Assembly: GCF_937881195.1 (NCBI RefSeq)
Contig: NZ_CALGFC010000053.1
Location: 1 to 64,000, forward strand
DNA: 64,000 bases
Source: an uncultured Methanobrevibacter sp.
GTDB taxonomy: Archaea > Methanobacteriota > Methanobacteria > Methanobacteriales > Methanobacteriaceae
Direction of reading: 5' to 3'
This document shows positions 25,932 through 35,638 of the stretch, piece by piece. Numbering within the stretch: the first letter of the stretch is position 1; every line of letters begins with the position of its first letter. Position numbers and translations under genes: made by a program. Below the pieces are notes generated by a model. That model worked only from the letters and a program-made list of their open reading frames with translations, had not been told where the DNA came from and searched no databases.

Positions 25932-27107
25932 ATGGATGATATAAAAGTTTCAGTAATTATTCCTGTTTATAATGTTGAAAAATATCTTGAAAAATGCTTA
26001 AGTACTGTTATAAATCAAACTCTCAAGGAAATTGAGATTATTTGTATTAATGATGGTTCTAGTGATAATTCATTTAATATTTTAGAAAAATATTCTGAAA
26101 AAGATAATAGAATTTTTATCATTAATAATAAAGAAAATAGGGGAGGAGGATTTTCAAGAAATGAAGGTTTGGAAATTGCAAAAGGAGAATATGTATCTTT
26201 CATCGATGCCGATGATTGGGTCGAAGAAGATATGCTTGAATATGTTTATAATGAATCTAAATCAAAAAATTTAGACTTAATATTATTCTTAGCTAAAAAC
26301 TATGATGATATAAATGAAAGATTTTATGAAACTGATTATTATAATTTTAAATGTTTTGATAAATCATTTGATAATAGGGTATTTTGTCATGATGAAGCTA
26401 AGAATTTCATATTTCGTGTAGCTGTTAGTCCGTGGCTAAAATTGTACAAAAAGGATCTTCTAGATAAAAAAAATTTAAAGTTTCCTGAAGAACGTGTAAT
26501 GCATGACAATCCTTTTTTTTACAATGTTTTTTTAAATGCCAATCGGATTAGTTTGATAAGAAAATATTTTTATTATAGGAGACGGCATAACGCTTCTTTG
26601 ATTAATATGAGGCCTAAATGGCTATCACATATAGTACCAATATCTAATTTAGTAGTGGAGGCATTTAAAAATAATAATGCTTTTAATGAGTATAAGAATG
26701 CTGTAATTAATCGTAAAATCTTTTTAATTAGGGATGAATATAATAAAATGCCTGAAAAGTATCAAAAACTTTTTTTTAAAGAAATTGTAAGAGAATTCAC
26801 TAATATTCATAAAAATCATGATAAAAATTTAGAATATGCTCTTAACTTAAATCAAAGAAATTTAATTTTTTATACAAATATATTAAATGCAGATTCATTT
26901 TCCGAATTTTTTATTTTAAATGAAATATCTAATCTAAAAATTGATTTAAATAATTTTAAGATAAAATTTAAATTATTAAAAAAAGAAAATAAATTTATTA
27001 AAAAAGAAAATAAAAATTTGAAATCTAAAATTGAAATAATTGAATCTTCCATTATTTGGAAAATATTAAAAAATATTAAGAAATCCATTAATTTTTTTAG
27101 AAAATGA
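25932..27107 (+). CDS. GT2 glycosyltransferase with coiled-coil tail
   Basis: This 391-residue protein is closely related to the GT2 at 21.4 kb. It has VSVIIPVYNVEKYLEKCLSTVINQ, INDGSSDNSFNILEKYS, GGGFSRNEGLEIAKGEYVSFIDADDWVEEDM, and a C-terminal lysine-rich coiled coil (about 325-370) ending SSIIWKILKNIKKSINFFRK. ATG 25932 is chosen because GGTTGAT precedes it. An in-frame TTG six codons upstream is possible. It is the last gene of locus I and converges on gyrA. Confidence 0.85.
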   Translation: MDDIKVSVIIPVYNVEKYLEKCLSTVINQTLKEIEIICINDGSSDNSFNILEKYSEKDNRIFIINNKENRGGGFSRNEGLEIAKGEYVSFIDADDWVEEDMLEYVYNESKSKNLDLILFLAKNYDDINERFYETDYYNFKCFDKSFDNRVFCHDEAKNFIFRVAVSPWLKLYKKDLLDKKNLKFPEERVMHDNPFFYNVFLNANRISLIRKYFYYRRRHNASLINMRPKWLSHIVPISNLVVEAFKNNNAFNEYKNAVINRKIFLIRDEYNKMPEKYQKLFFKEIVREFTNIHKNHDKNLEYALNLNQRNLIFYTNILNADSFSEFFILNEISNLKIDLNNFKIKFKLLKKENKFIKKENKNLKSKIEIIESSIIWKILKNIKKSINFFRK

Positions 27108-27177
27108 TTAAATTATATTCATTATAATTATGCTATATTCTAAAGATAAGAAAAATATTGGTATGACTTTACAATTA

Positions 27178-29598
27178 TTAATCATTTTTTATTATAGTAA
27201 CTGTACTTACTTTTTGATTATCTCTTAGTTTTATTAATTTTACCCCTTGTGTAACACGTTCACTAGTTTTGAATTGTTTTAATGGGGATCTTATTATAAT
27301 TCCATCATTAGTGACGACAATGATGTCTTCATCACCATCAATTGACTTTATAGACACAATATTCCCTGTTTTAGGGGTTTTTCGCAATGCTTTAATTCCT
27401 TTTCCTCCCCTATGTGTTAAACGATATTTTTCAACATCTGTTTTTTTACCATAACCATTTTCTGTTACCACTAGAATTTTCTGACCTTTTTGAGTAATTT
27501 CACACCCAACAACAACTCCCTCATCCATTCTTATGCCTATTGAACCAGATGCATTTCTTCCAGCAACAGAGATCTCTTTTTCATCGAAATGGACAGATTT
27601 TCCATTTGAAGATGCAAGGAATATTCTATCATTGCCTTTTGTCTTTTTAACATTTATTAAAGAATCTCCGTCTTTTAGTTTAATGGCTATTTTACCAGTT
27701 TTTCTTATTTTGTCAAATTCTTTTAAAGCTGTTTTTTTGACCAAACCATTTTCTGTTGCGAATACACAATATTTAGATTTTTCTTCCTTACTAATTTTTA
27801 GTATACTTTTTACAGTTTCTTCTTCACCTAAAGGCAATAAATTTACAATAGGTAGTCCTTTTGATTGTCTAGAATAAATAGGGACTTCATAACCTTTTAA
27901 ACGGTAAACTTTTCCTTTATTTGTGAAAAATAGGAGATAATCGTGGTTGCTCATGTTAATCATGTTCTCTACAGAATCATCTTCATTTGTAGACATGCCT
28001 TTAACACCAACACCTGCACGATTTTGTGTTTTATAGGTATCTTGTTTAATGCTTTTTACATATCCTTTAGTTGTCAATGTCACAATAATATCTTCTTCTG
28101 GAATTAAAGATTCATCTTCTATAAATTCGAGGGTAGATTTATCTATAATTGTTTTACGAGGGGTAGAAAATTGATTTTTTATTTCTAAGAGTTCTTCTCT
28201 GATAATATCTAAAACTTTATCTTCAGATTTTAAAATTTCTTTTAGTTCTTTAATTAATTTTAAAATTTTATCTAACTCATCACTGATTTTTTTTCTTTCT
28301 AATCCAGAAAGTCTACGAAGTTGCATATCTAAAATAGCTTTACTTTGTACTTCACTTAGGTTAAATTTTTCTTTAAAAATCTTTTTTATCTCATCCAAAG
28401 TTTCTTTTTCTTTGATAATTTTTATTATAGTGTCAATATTATCTAAAGCTATGTTTAAACCTTTTAAAATATGGGCTCTTTTTTCTGATTTCTCTAAATC
28501 AAAGTTAGTTCTTCTTATGATAATTGATTTTTGATATTGAACATAATAATTTATAATTTCAAGAAGATTCAGCCTTTGTGGCCTATTATTAACTAACATC
28601 AAGAGATTAATGCTATAATTTGTCTGTAATTGAGTTTTTTTATACAAATTGTTTAATAAAACATTTACATTGTATCCTTTTTTTACATCAATAACAATTC
28701 TTATTCCCTCTAATGTAGATTCATCATGTAGGTTTGTTATCCCTTGAATCTGTTTATCTCTTACTAATTCTGCTATTTTAGTTATTAAACTTGTTTTATT
28801 CAACTGATAAGGGATTTCTTTTATAATTAATTTAGATTTACCTTTTTTCTCTTCTATTTCGATTTTAGATTGTATTGTAATTGAACCTTTACCTGTTTCA
28901 TAAGCCTTTTTAATTCCTTTATCTCCGAGAATAGAAGCTGCTGTTGGAAAATCTGGACCTTTAATATATTTTATTAATTCTAATGTTGTTATATTTGGAT
29001 TATCAATAAATGCAACACAACCATCTATTACTTCTCCCAAATTATGTGGAGGAATATTAGTAGCCATACCTACAGCTATCCCCATACTCCCATTGACTAA
29101 TATATTTGGAAATCTTGAAGGTAAAACAGTAGGTTCTCTTCTTTGCCCATCATAATTGTCTATAAAGTCAACTGTGCTTTTTTCAATGTTTCTTAACATC
29201 TCCATTGAAATTTTAGAAAGACGTGCTTCAGTATATCTGTAAGCACCTGCACCATCCCCATCAATAGAACCAAAATTTCCATGACCATCGATTAAAGTAT
29301 TACTATAAGTGAAATCTTGTGCCATTCTAACCATTGACTCATAAATTGCAGAATCTCCGTGTGGATGGTAATGCCCCATAATTGCACCTACTGCATTAGC
29401 AGATTTTTGATGTTTTTTATTAGGAAGCATTCCTTCTTCATACATAGTATACAGAATACGTCTATGAACAGGTTTTAAACCATCTCTAACATCCGGTATG
29501 GCACGTGAAATAATAACACTCATAGAATAATCTAAAAATGAATTTTTCACTTCAGAAGATATATTTACTTTAGTTATTTTGTCAGTTGAATCGTCCAT
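27178..29598 (-). CDS. gyrA: DNA gyrase subunit A
   Basis: This subunit of about 806 residues cleaves and rejoins DNA in the negatively supercoiling type II topoisomerase. The catalytic tyrosine is Tyr122 in AYRYTEARLS, the same number as in E. coli. The quinolone-pocket positions are Ser83 and Glu87 in HPHGDSAIYES. The C-terminal beta-pinwheel carries a GyrA-box-like THRGGKG near residue 735, expected for true gyrase rather than topoisomerase IV. ATG 29598 follows GAGG. An in-frame ATG four codons upstream lacks its own site. The gene is about 190 bp after gyrB. Gyrase in methanogens is regarded as a bacterial acquisition. Confidence 0.95.
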   Translation of the reverse strand: MDDSTDKITKVNISSEVKNSFLDYSMSVIISRAIPDVRDGLKPVHRRILYTMYEEGMLPNKKHQKSANAVGAIMGHYHPHGDSAIYESMVRMAQDFTYSNTLIDGHGNFGSIDGDGAGAYRYTEARLSKISMEMLRNIEKSTVDFIDNYDGQRREPTVLPSRFPNILVNGSMGIAVGMATNIPPHNLGEVIDGCVAFIDNPNITTLELIKYIKGPDFPTAASILGDKGIKKAYETGKGSITIQSKIEIEEKKGKSKLIIKEIPYQLNKTSLITKIAELVRDKQIQGITNLHDESTLEGIRIVIDVKKGYNVNVLLNNLYKKTQLQTNYSINLLMLVNNRPQRLNLLEIINYYVQYQKSIIIRRTNFDLEKSEKRAHILKGLNIALDNIDTIIKIIKEKETLDEIKKIFKEKFNLSEVQSKAILDMQLRRLSGLERKKISDELDKILKLIKELKEILKSEDKVLDIIREELLEIKNQFSTPRKTIIDKSTLEFIEDESLIPEEDIIVTLTTKGYVKSIKQDTYKTQNRAGVGVKGMSTNEDDSVENMINMSNHDYLLFFTNKGKVYRLKGYEVPIYSRQSKGLPIVNLLPLGEEETVKSILKISKEEKSKYCVFATENGLVKKTALKEFDKIRKTGKIAIKLKDGDSLINVKKTKGNDRIFLASSNGKSVHFDEKEISVAGRNASGSIGIRMDEGVVVGCEITQKGQKILVVTENGYGKKTDVEKYRLTHRGGKGIKALRKTPKTGNIVSIKSIDGDEDIIVVTNDGIIIRSPLKQFKTSERVTQGVKLIKLRDNQKVSTVTIIKND

Positions 29599-29790
29599 TT
29601 TATTCCTCATTATCCCCTATATTATATTTTATTTATTTGTTTCTTATAATTTTTATTAATTTTATTTTATTCCTTTATATCTGATAAACTCCACTAATAA
29701 AATCTAAAATTATTTATTTTTTAATAAATATCTAAATATCAAATATTATAATAAATATAAAATATTGTAAATATCAAACATTATAAAATA

Positions 29791-31713
29791 TCAAACATCT
29801 AAATTTCTAACATTTAATGCATTTTCTTCAATAAATTTTCTTCTTGGAGCAACTTCTTCTCCCATCAATATTTGGAAAGTTTCATCAGCTAAAATAGCAT
29901 CATCTAATTCAATTTTAAGAAGGTTTCTAGTTTTTAAGTCCATAGTAGTTTCTCTAAGTTCAATTGAATCCATTTCACCCAAACCTTTCATTCTACTTAT
30001 TTCATATTTAGTTTTTTCACCTAAATTATTAACATATTCATCAAGTTCGGCCTGGTTTAAAACATATTTATTAGTTTTCCCATGACTTATTTTGAATAAA
30101 GGAGGTTGAGCTGCGTATATATGTCCATTTTCTACTAATGGTTTAAAATACCTGTAAAAAAAGGTTAAAAGGAGTGTTCTAATATGTGAACCATCAACAT
30201 CTGCATCAGTCATAATTATGATTTTGTCATATCTAAGTTTATTAATATCAAATTCATCTCCAATGCCTGTACCAAAAGCAGTTATCAAACTTCTAATTTC
30301 TTCATTAGCTAAAACTTTATCAAGTCGTGATTTTTCAACATTTAATATTTTTCCACGAATTGGTAAGACTGCTTGTATTCTAGAGTCTCTACCTTGTTTA
30401 GCAGGACCTGCTGCAGAATTACCTTCCACAATAAAAATTTCTGTTTTTTCAACATCTTTACAGGAACAATCTACTAATTTTCCCCATTGAGTTGTAAGTT
30501 CTAATCCACCTTTTCTTCTTGTCAGTTCTCTTGCTTTTTTTGCAGCTATTCTTGATTTAGTAGCTGCCATGGATTTTTCAACAATTATTTTAGCTTCTTT
30601 TGGATTTTCTAACAAAAATTGCTTAAAACCATTTGAAAAGATTTTTGATGCAATTTTTTTAACTTCTGAATTACCTAATTTTGTTTTTGTTTGCCCTTCA
30701 AATTGAGGATTTGGATGTTTACAGGAAATTATCATTGTTAAACCTTCCCTAACATCTGGACCAATCATAGGCTCATCTTTTTCTTTTAAAATCTTTTTAT
30801 CCTTAGCATATCTCTTTATTTCTTTTGTTAATGCTTGTTTTACTCCTTCTTCATGAGTTCCTCCCTCATGAGTGTTAATATTATTAACAAAAGAATATAC
30901 TAATTCTGAGTATCCTTTATTGTACTGAAGTGCTACTTCAACGATCACATCATCTATTTTATCTTCTATATGGGCGATGGTTTTGTTTATAGGGGATCTG
31001 TTTTTATTTAGCATTTCAATATACTGTTTTATTCCACCATCATATAGAAATTCTTCTTGAATTTCTTCTGTTTTCCTTTTATCAGCTAAAATTATTTTTA
31101 AACCTTTATTTAAAAATGCTAATTCTCTTAAACGTGTTTTTAGAATGTCATAATCAAATTCTATTGTTTCAGTAAAAATTTCAGGGTCTGGTTTGAAAGT
31201 TACAGAGGTTCCAGTGATTTCTGGATCACAACTTCCAACCACTTTTAATTTTTCAATATCTTTTCCACCATTTCTAAAACTCATTGAATAGATGGACCCT
31301 TTTTGGCATACTTCAACTTTTAAAAAACTACTTAATGCATTAACAACACTAGCTCCAACTCCATGTAATCCTCCAGAAACTTTATATCCTCCTTCACCAA
31401 ATTTACCTCCTGCATGTAAAATAGTAAACACGGTTTCAATAGTTGAAACTCCTGTTTTCGGATGGATACCTGTAGGTATTCCTCTTCCATTATCGATAAC
31501 TGTAATAGAATTGTCTTCATTTATGGATACTTTTATAAGATCAGAAAAACCTGCTAATGCTTCATCAATACCATTATCTACAATTTCCCATGCTAAATGG
31601 TGAAGCCCACGGCTACTTGTTGATCCAATATACATTCCTGGACGTTTTCTAACAGCCTCTAATCCTTCTAATACTTTAATGTCTTCATCGTTGTAGTGTG
31701 TTTCATCTGTCAT
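29791..31713 (-). CDS. gyrB: DNA gyrase subunit B
   Basis: This 640-residue ATPase subunit has GHKL motifs EIVDNGIDEALAG, VIDNGRGIPTGIHPKTG and VSGGLHGVGASVVNALS. It has the transducer domain with FVNNINTHEGGTHEEG, and a TOPRIM region with EGNSAAGPAKQGRD, LPIRGKILNVEKS and the MTDADVDGSHIRTLLLTFF acidic cluster. The C-terminal ISRMKGLGEMD segment is typical. The length suits the form without the enterobacterial insert. It is upstream of gyrA on the same strand. Confidence 0.95.
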   Translation of the reverse strand: MTDETHYNDEDIKVLEGLEAVRKRPGMYIGSTSSRGLHHLAWEIVDNGIDEALAGFSDLIKVSINEDNSITVIDNGRGIPTGIHPKTGVSTIETVFTILHAGGKFGEGGYKVSGGLHGVGASVVNALSSFLKVEVCQKGSIYSMSFRNGGKDIEKLKVVGSCDPEITGTSVTFKPDPEIFTETIEFDYDILKTRLRELAFLNKGLKIILADKRKTEEIQEEFLYDGGIKQYIEMLNKNRSPINKTIAHIEDKIDDVIVEVALQYNKGYSELVYSFVNNINTHEGGTHEEGVKQALTKEIKRYAKDKKILKEKDEPMIGPDVREGLTMIISCKHPNPQFEGQTKTKLGNSEVKKIASKIFSNGFKQFLLENPKEAKIIVEKSMAATKSRIAAKKARELTRRKGGLELTTQWGKLVDCSCKDVEKTEIFIVEGNSAAGPAKQGRDSRIQAVLPIRGKILNVEKSRLDKVLANEEIRSLITAFGTGIGDEFDINKLRYDKIIIMTDADVDGSHIRTLLLTFFYRYFKPLVENGHIYAAQPPLFKISHGKTNKYVLNQAELDEYVNNLGEKTKYEISRMKGLGEMDSIELRETTMDLKTRNLLKIELDDAILADETFQILMGEEVAPRRKFIEENALNVRNLDV

Positions 31714-31843
31714 ATTTTCTTCTTTAACCTTTATTTTTTTAAAATTTAAATATTATGAATTTAAATATTATGATTATATTAATTTTATTTATAAATTTTA
31801 TTTATAAATTTTTTTTTTAAAAATTTGGAAATTTTTATTTATT

Positions 31844-33139
31844 TCAAAATTTTTTTATATTCCATAAATTTCCATAGTTTATAATTTCAATTTCATCTTT
31901 TTTAGATGTATTGGTTTTATTAATTTTGGAATTATTAGATATGATATTTTTTGTATCAAAAATAATAGGGTTTTTCATTTTTTCTTTGATTAAATCATAG
32001 TCTAAATTTTTATATTCTTCGTGGTCAGATAATATAATGGATATATCAGCATTTTGAATAGCTTCTTCAAAACTACAGTAGTTTTCATTTTCAACATGAG
32101 GATCATGAATAGCTATTTCAAAACCTTCTTTTTTTAATAAATCTATACATATCAAGGCAGGACTTTCTCTTGTATCTCCAGTATTTCCTTTATATGCAAC
32201 TCCTAAAACAGCTATTTTGGCTTTTTCAACATTATTTATATTTTCTAAAATTTCTTTTGTTTTATCAACCACAAATTTAGGCATACTATTATTAGTATCT
32301 CTAGCTAATTTAATAATTTTTGCTTCTTCAGGAGCTAAGGAATAAATGAAATAAGGATCAATAGCTAGACAGTGCCCACCAACACCTGGTCCAGGACTAT
32401 GTATGTTCACTCTTGGATGTTTGTTAGCTAATTCAATAACATCTAGTGCATTTACTCCTATTTTTGAGCATACTTTCGTTAATTCATTAGCTAATGCTAT
32501 ATTAACATCTCTAAATGTATTTTCCATACATTTAGACATTTCAGCAGTTTTAGCCTCTGTTTTCATTATTTTGCCTTTAACAAAAGTCTCATAAACTTGG
32601 GCTGATTTGTTAGAGCATTCTTCTGTTATTCCACCAACTATCCTGTCATTATTTATAAGCTCTTCCATTATTTTTCCTGGGAGAACTCTTTCAGGACAAT
32701 GTGATAAGTATAAGTCTTTACCAATCTCAAAACCCGCACTTTCAAAAATAGGTTTTATAATTTCATCTGTTGACATTGGGGCTATTGTAGATTCAACAAT
32801 AACAATATTTCCTTTTTCTAAATAAGGAACTATTGATTCACATGCAGAGATAACAAAACTTAAATCACAAGAAAGATCTTTTATATTGTTTGGAGTTGGA
32901 ACTGTAATTATAAAGACATCACTTTTTTGAGGTTCTAAAGATGCATGATACTTTTTATTATCTATAGCTAGCTTTAATTTTTCTTTCAACCCTGGTTCTT
33001 CTATATGAATTTGACAACTGTTTAAACAATCAATAATTTTAGGGTTTATATCAACACCTATCACTTCACAGTTATTATCTGCAAACAAAACTGCTGTTGG
33101 AAGACCAATATACCCTTGACCAATTATACAGACTTTCAT
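31844..33139 (-). CDS. UDP-N-acetyl-D-mannosamine dehydrogenase-like (WecC family)
   Basis: This nucleotide-sugar dehydrogenase of about 431 residues has the NAD site IIGQGYIGLPTAVLFAD, VPTPNNIKDLSCDLSFV, VIVESTIAPMSTDEI, SHCPERVLPGKI and the catalytic cysteine in GPGVGGHCLAIDPYF. The SHCPERVLPGK stretch and the GVGGHC form are typical of UDP-ManNAc dehydrogenases giving UDP-ManNAcA, rather than UDP-glucose enzymes. UDP-GlcNAc or UDP-GalNAc dehydrogenase is an alternative. ATG 33139 follows AGTGAT. An in-frame start three codons upstream is less likely. Confidence 0.85.
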   Translation of the reverse strand: MKVCIIGQGYIGLPTAVLFADNNCEVIGVDINPKIIDCLNSCQIHIEEPGLKEKLKLAIDNKKYHASLEPQKSDVFIITVPTPNNIKDLSCDLSFVISACESIVPYLEKGNIVIVESTIAPMSTDEIIKPIFESAGFEIGKDLYLSHCPERVLPGKIMEELINNDRIVGGITEECSNKSAQVYETFVKGKIMKTEAKTAEMSKCMENTFRDVNIALANELTKVCSKIGVNALDVIELANKHPRVNIHSPGPGVGGHCLAIDPYFIYSLAPEEAKIIKLARDTNNSMPKFVVDKTKEILENINNVEKAKIAVLGVAYKGNTGDTRESPALICIDLLKKEGFEIAIHDPHVENENYCSFEEAIQNADISIILSDHEEYKNLDYDLIKEKMKNPIIFDTKNIISNNSKINKTNTSKKDEIEIINYGNLWNIKKF

Positions 33140-34141
33140 TATAATCACTAGCTAATTTTATATTATAGAATTAATTAAATTATTTAATAATCTTTTTTGA
33201 TTTTAATTTAGATATATATTAGTTTTAATAGAAAATTTATATAAATCAATAAGATTTCAATAGTTTAATTTTTTAATTGTTTTTTCATATATTAAAAAGA
33301 AAATTACTTTTAATAAGATAATTTTTTTAAATAAAATAGTTTCTTATAACTACTTCTTATTTTTTTTTTTTTTTTTTAAAAAAAAATGATATTTTGTTGT
33401 TGTAATTCAATTAAAAAATATGTTTTAATATTTATATAATTTATTTTTAATAGATATATAATTTATTTTTAATAGATAGTTATTAATTAAAATTAATACT
33501 AAATTCTATATAATATTAAAATATTTATTAAAATATTTATATCAGTAAAATTAATATTAAGTTTAAATGTATTAATAAGTTTTAATATATAAATTAAATA
33601 TATTTAATAATTATTTAAGCCAATATTACTTTGAAGCTTATAATAAATTTAAATTTTATAATATATTAAAATTTATATTAATTATTTAATAGGATTATTA
33701 ATACCTGCATTATTTTATTATACAAAATATTATATTTTCATATCTATTAATAGTATATCGAATTATTCTTTATTTATTAATAGTATATTGAATTATTTCA
33801 TATTTAGAATTATTTCATATTTGTTAATATTATATTTGCATTTGTATATATATTAATATTATGTTATTATTGAATTAAAATTCTTATTAAATAATTAATT
33901 TTCATTTATCTTCTTAATTGAAACATATTTTACTAATTAAGGTTTTTATTAATTTTTTTACAAAATTTATATGAAATTTTAATTTCTAAATCATATTACG
34001 ATATATTATTTGTATATTGTATAATATATTGTATATTATAAAATTCAATCTTATACAAAATAACTTGCTATTAGTTATTTTTTGAAACATTAAAGGTATT
34101 AAAAATATTTATTTAAATATTAAATTTATCAGTGGATTATT
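33140..34141. other. One-kilobase AT-rich divergent intergenic region
   Basis: This is the longest non-coding stretch in the window, between divergent nucleotide-sugar dehydrogenase genes. It contains a T18 run followed by A9 (33360-33386), a 22-nt direct duplication around 33433-33476 (AATTTATTTTTAATAGAT core), and two imperfect TATTAATAGTATAT(C/T)GAATTATT copies near 33745-33800. I found no translatable ORF with a ribosome site and no GC-rich RNA. Confidence 0.6.
33360..33386. repeat. T18-A9 homopolymer tract
   Basis: Eighteen consecutive T residues are followed directly by nine A residues. It lies about 220 bp upstream of the WecC-like gene and 755 bp upstream of the UDP-glucose dehydrogenase gene. 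Such tracts are prone to slippage and are rigid, and they could influence promoter activity or archaeal histone positioning. Confidence 0.9.
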
Positions 34142-35461
34142 ATGAATATAACAGTTATTGGAACAGGGTATGTAGGTTTAGTAACAGGGACTTGCTTTTC
34201 AGAAATGGGAAATAATGTTTATTGTGTAGATATTGATGAAAATAAAATTAATTCTCTCAAGAACGGCATAATGCCTATTTATGAACAGCATTTAGAAAAT
34301 ATGGTTATCAAAAATCACAAGAAAGGGAATCTTATTTTCACTACTAAATTAAATGAAGGATTAGACATATGTGATATTTGTTTTATTGCTGTAGGAACTC
34401 CAATGGCATCTGATGGTTGTGCTGACTTGAACGTTGTTTTTCAAGTAGCTAAAAATATCGGAGAATTAATGTCTAAAGATCTTATAATTGTTACAAAATC
34501 AACAGTTCCTGTTGGAACAGGAGATAAAATTCAAAAAATTATACAAAAAGAACTTGATAAAAGGGGAGTTAACTATAAATTTCACATGGTTTCAAATCCA
34601 GAATTTTTAAAAGAAGGAACTGCTGTTGAAGATTCTATGAGGCCAGATAGGGTTATAATCGGTTCAAACCATGAAAAAACAATAAAAACAATTAAAGAAC
34701 TTTATTCTCCTTATATTAAAAACAACGATAGATTTATTGTAATGGATATTAGAAGTGCTGAAATGTCTAAATATGCTTCTAATGCAATGTTAGCTACTAG
34801 AATTTCTTTCATGAATGAGATAGCCAATATCTGTGAAAATGTAGGAGCAGATGTTAATCAAGTTCGTTTAGGTGTTGGAAGCGATAAAAGGATTGGTTAT
34901 AGCTTTCTATATGCTGGTTGTGGTTATGGGGGAAGTTGCTTCCCAAAAGATGTTAGTGCACTTATAAAAACAGGTGAAATAGCAGGATATTCTCCTAAAA
35001 TTTTAAAAGAAGTTGAAAATATAAATAACGAACAAAAAAAAGTTATTATTGACAAAATAAAAAGAAAATTTGGTGAAGATCTTTCAAACCTAAGTTTTGG
35101 CCTTTGGGGATTATCATTTAAACCTGGAACTGATGATATGCGCGAAGCTCCATCTGTTGTTATAATTAATGGTTTAATTGATGCTGGTGCAAAAATAAAA
35201 GCTTATGATCCTAAAGCTACTGAAATAGCTAAGAATATTTTTGAAAATAATGAAAATATTGAGTTTTGTAATAGTAAATATGATGTATTGGATAATAGCA
35301 ATGGACTTATTATTGTGACTGAATGGAATGAATTTAGAAGTCCTGATTTTAATGAAATTTATAATAGATTAAATAATAAAATTATTTTTGATGGTAGAAA
35401 TCAATTTGATAGAGAATTATTAAATAAACTTGGTTTTGAATATTACCAAATTGGTAATTAG
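34142..35461 (+). CDS. ugd: UDP-glucose 6-dehydrogenase
   Basis: This 439-residue enzyme oxidises UDP-glucose to UDP-glucuronate. Landmarks are ITVIGTGYVGLVTGTCFSEMG, IAVGTPMASDGCADLNVV, VTKSTVPVGTGDKI, VSNPEFLKEGTAVEDSMRPDRVIIG and the catalytic cysteine in YAGCGYGGSCFPKDVSALI. LSFGLWGLSFKPGTDDMREAPS closes the UDP-binding domain. A CAGTGGAT site precedes the ATG. It supplies uronic acid donors and is divergent from the WecC-like gene. Confidence 0.93.
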   Translation: MNITVIGTGYVGLVTGTCFSEMGNNVYCVDIDENKINSLKNGIMPIYEQHLENMVIKNHKKGNLIFTTKLNEGLDICDICFIAVGTPMASDGCADLNVVFQVAKNIGELMSKDLIIVTKSTVPVGTGDKIQKIIQKELDKRGVNYKFHMVSNPEFLKEGTAVEDSMRPDRVIIGSNHEKTIKTIKELYSPYIKNNDRFIVMDIRSAEMSKYASNAMLATRISFMNEIANICENVGADVNQVRLGVGSDKRIGYSFLYAGCGYGGSCFPKDVSALIKTGEIAGYSPKILKEVENINNEQKKVIIDKIKRKFGEDLSNLSFGLWGLSFKPGTDDMREAPSVVIINGLIDAGAKIKAYDPKATEIAKNIFENNENIEFCNSKYDVLDNSNGLIIVTEWNEFRSPDFNEIYNRLNNKIIFDGRNQFDRELLNKLGFEYYQIGN

Positions 35462-35638
35462 TATACTGTAATTATTATTCTGCAACTATGTGCTATAAGT
35501 TCTAATTATTTATATTAATTTGTAATTTATATTATATTAATTTTCAACATATTTAGTAATTGGAATTGGATATCAAATTTATAATTAATCATAAAAGAAT
35601 TAAATGTATTTTTATTTAATAGAATAAAGGAGGATAAT

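Noticed and set aside
33360..33386. T-run as a transcription terminator
   Set aside because: It lies upstream of both flanking divergent genes, so no known transcript would end there. It is kept as a homopolymer tract.
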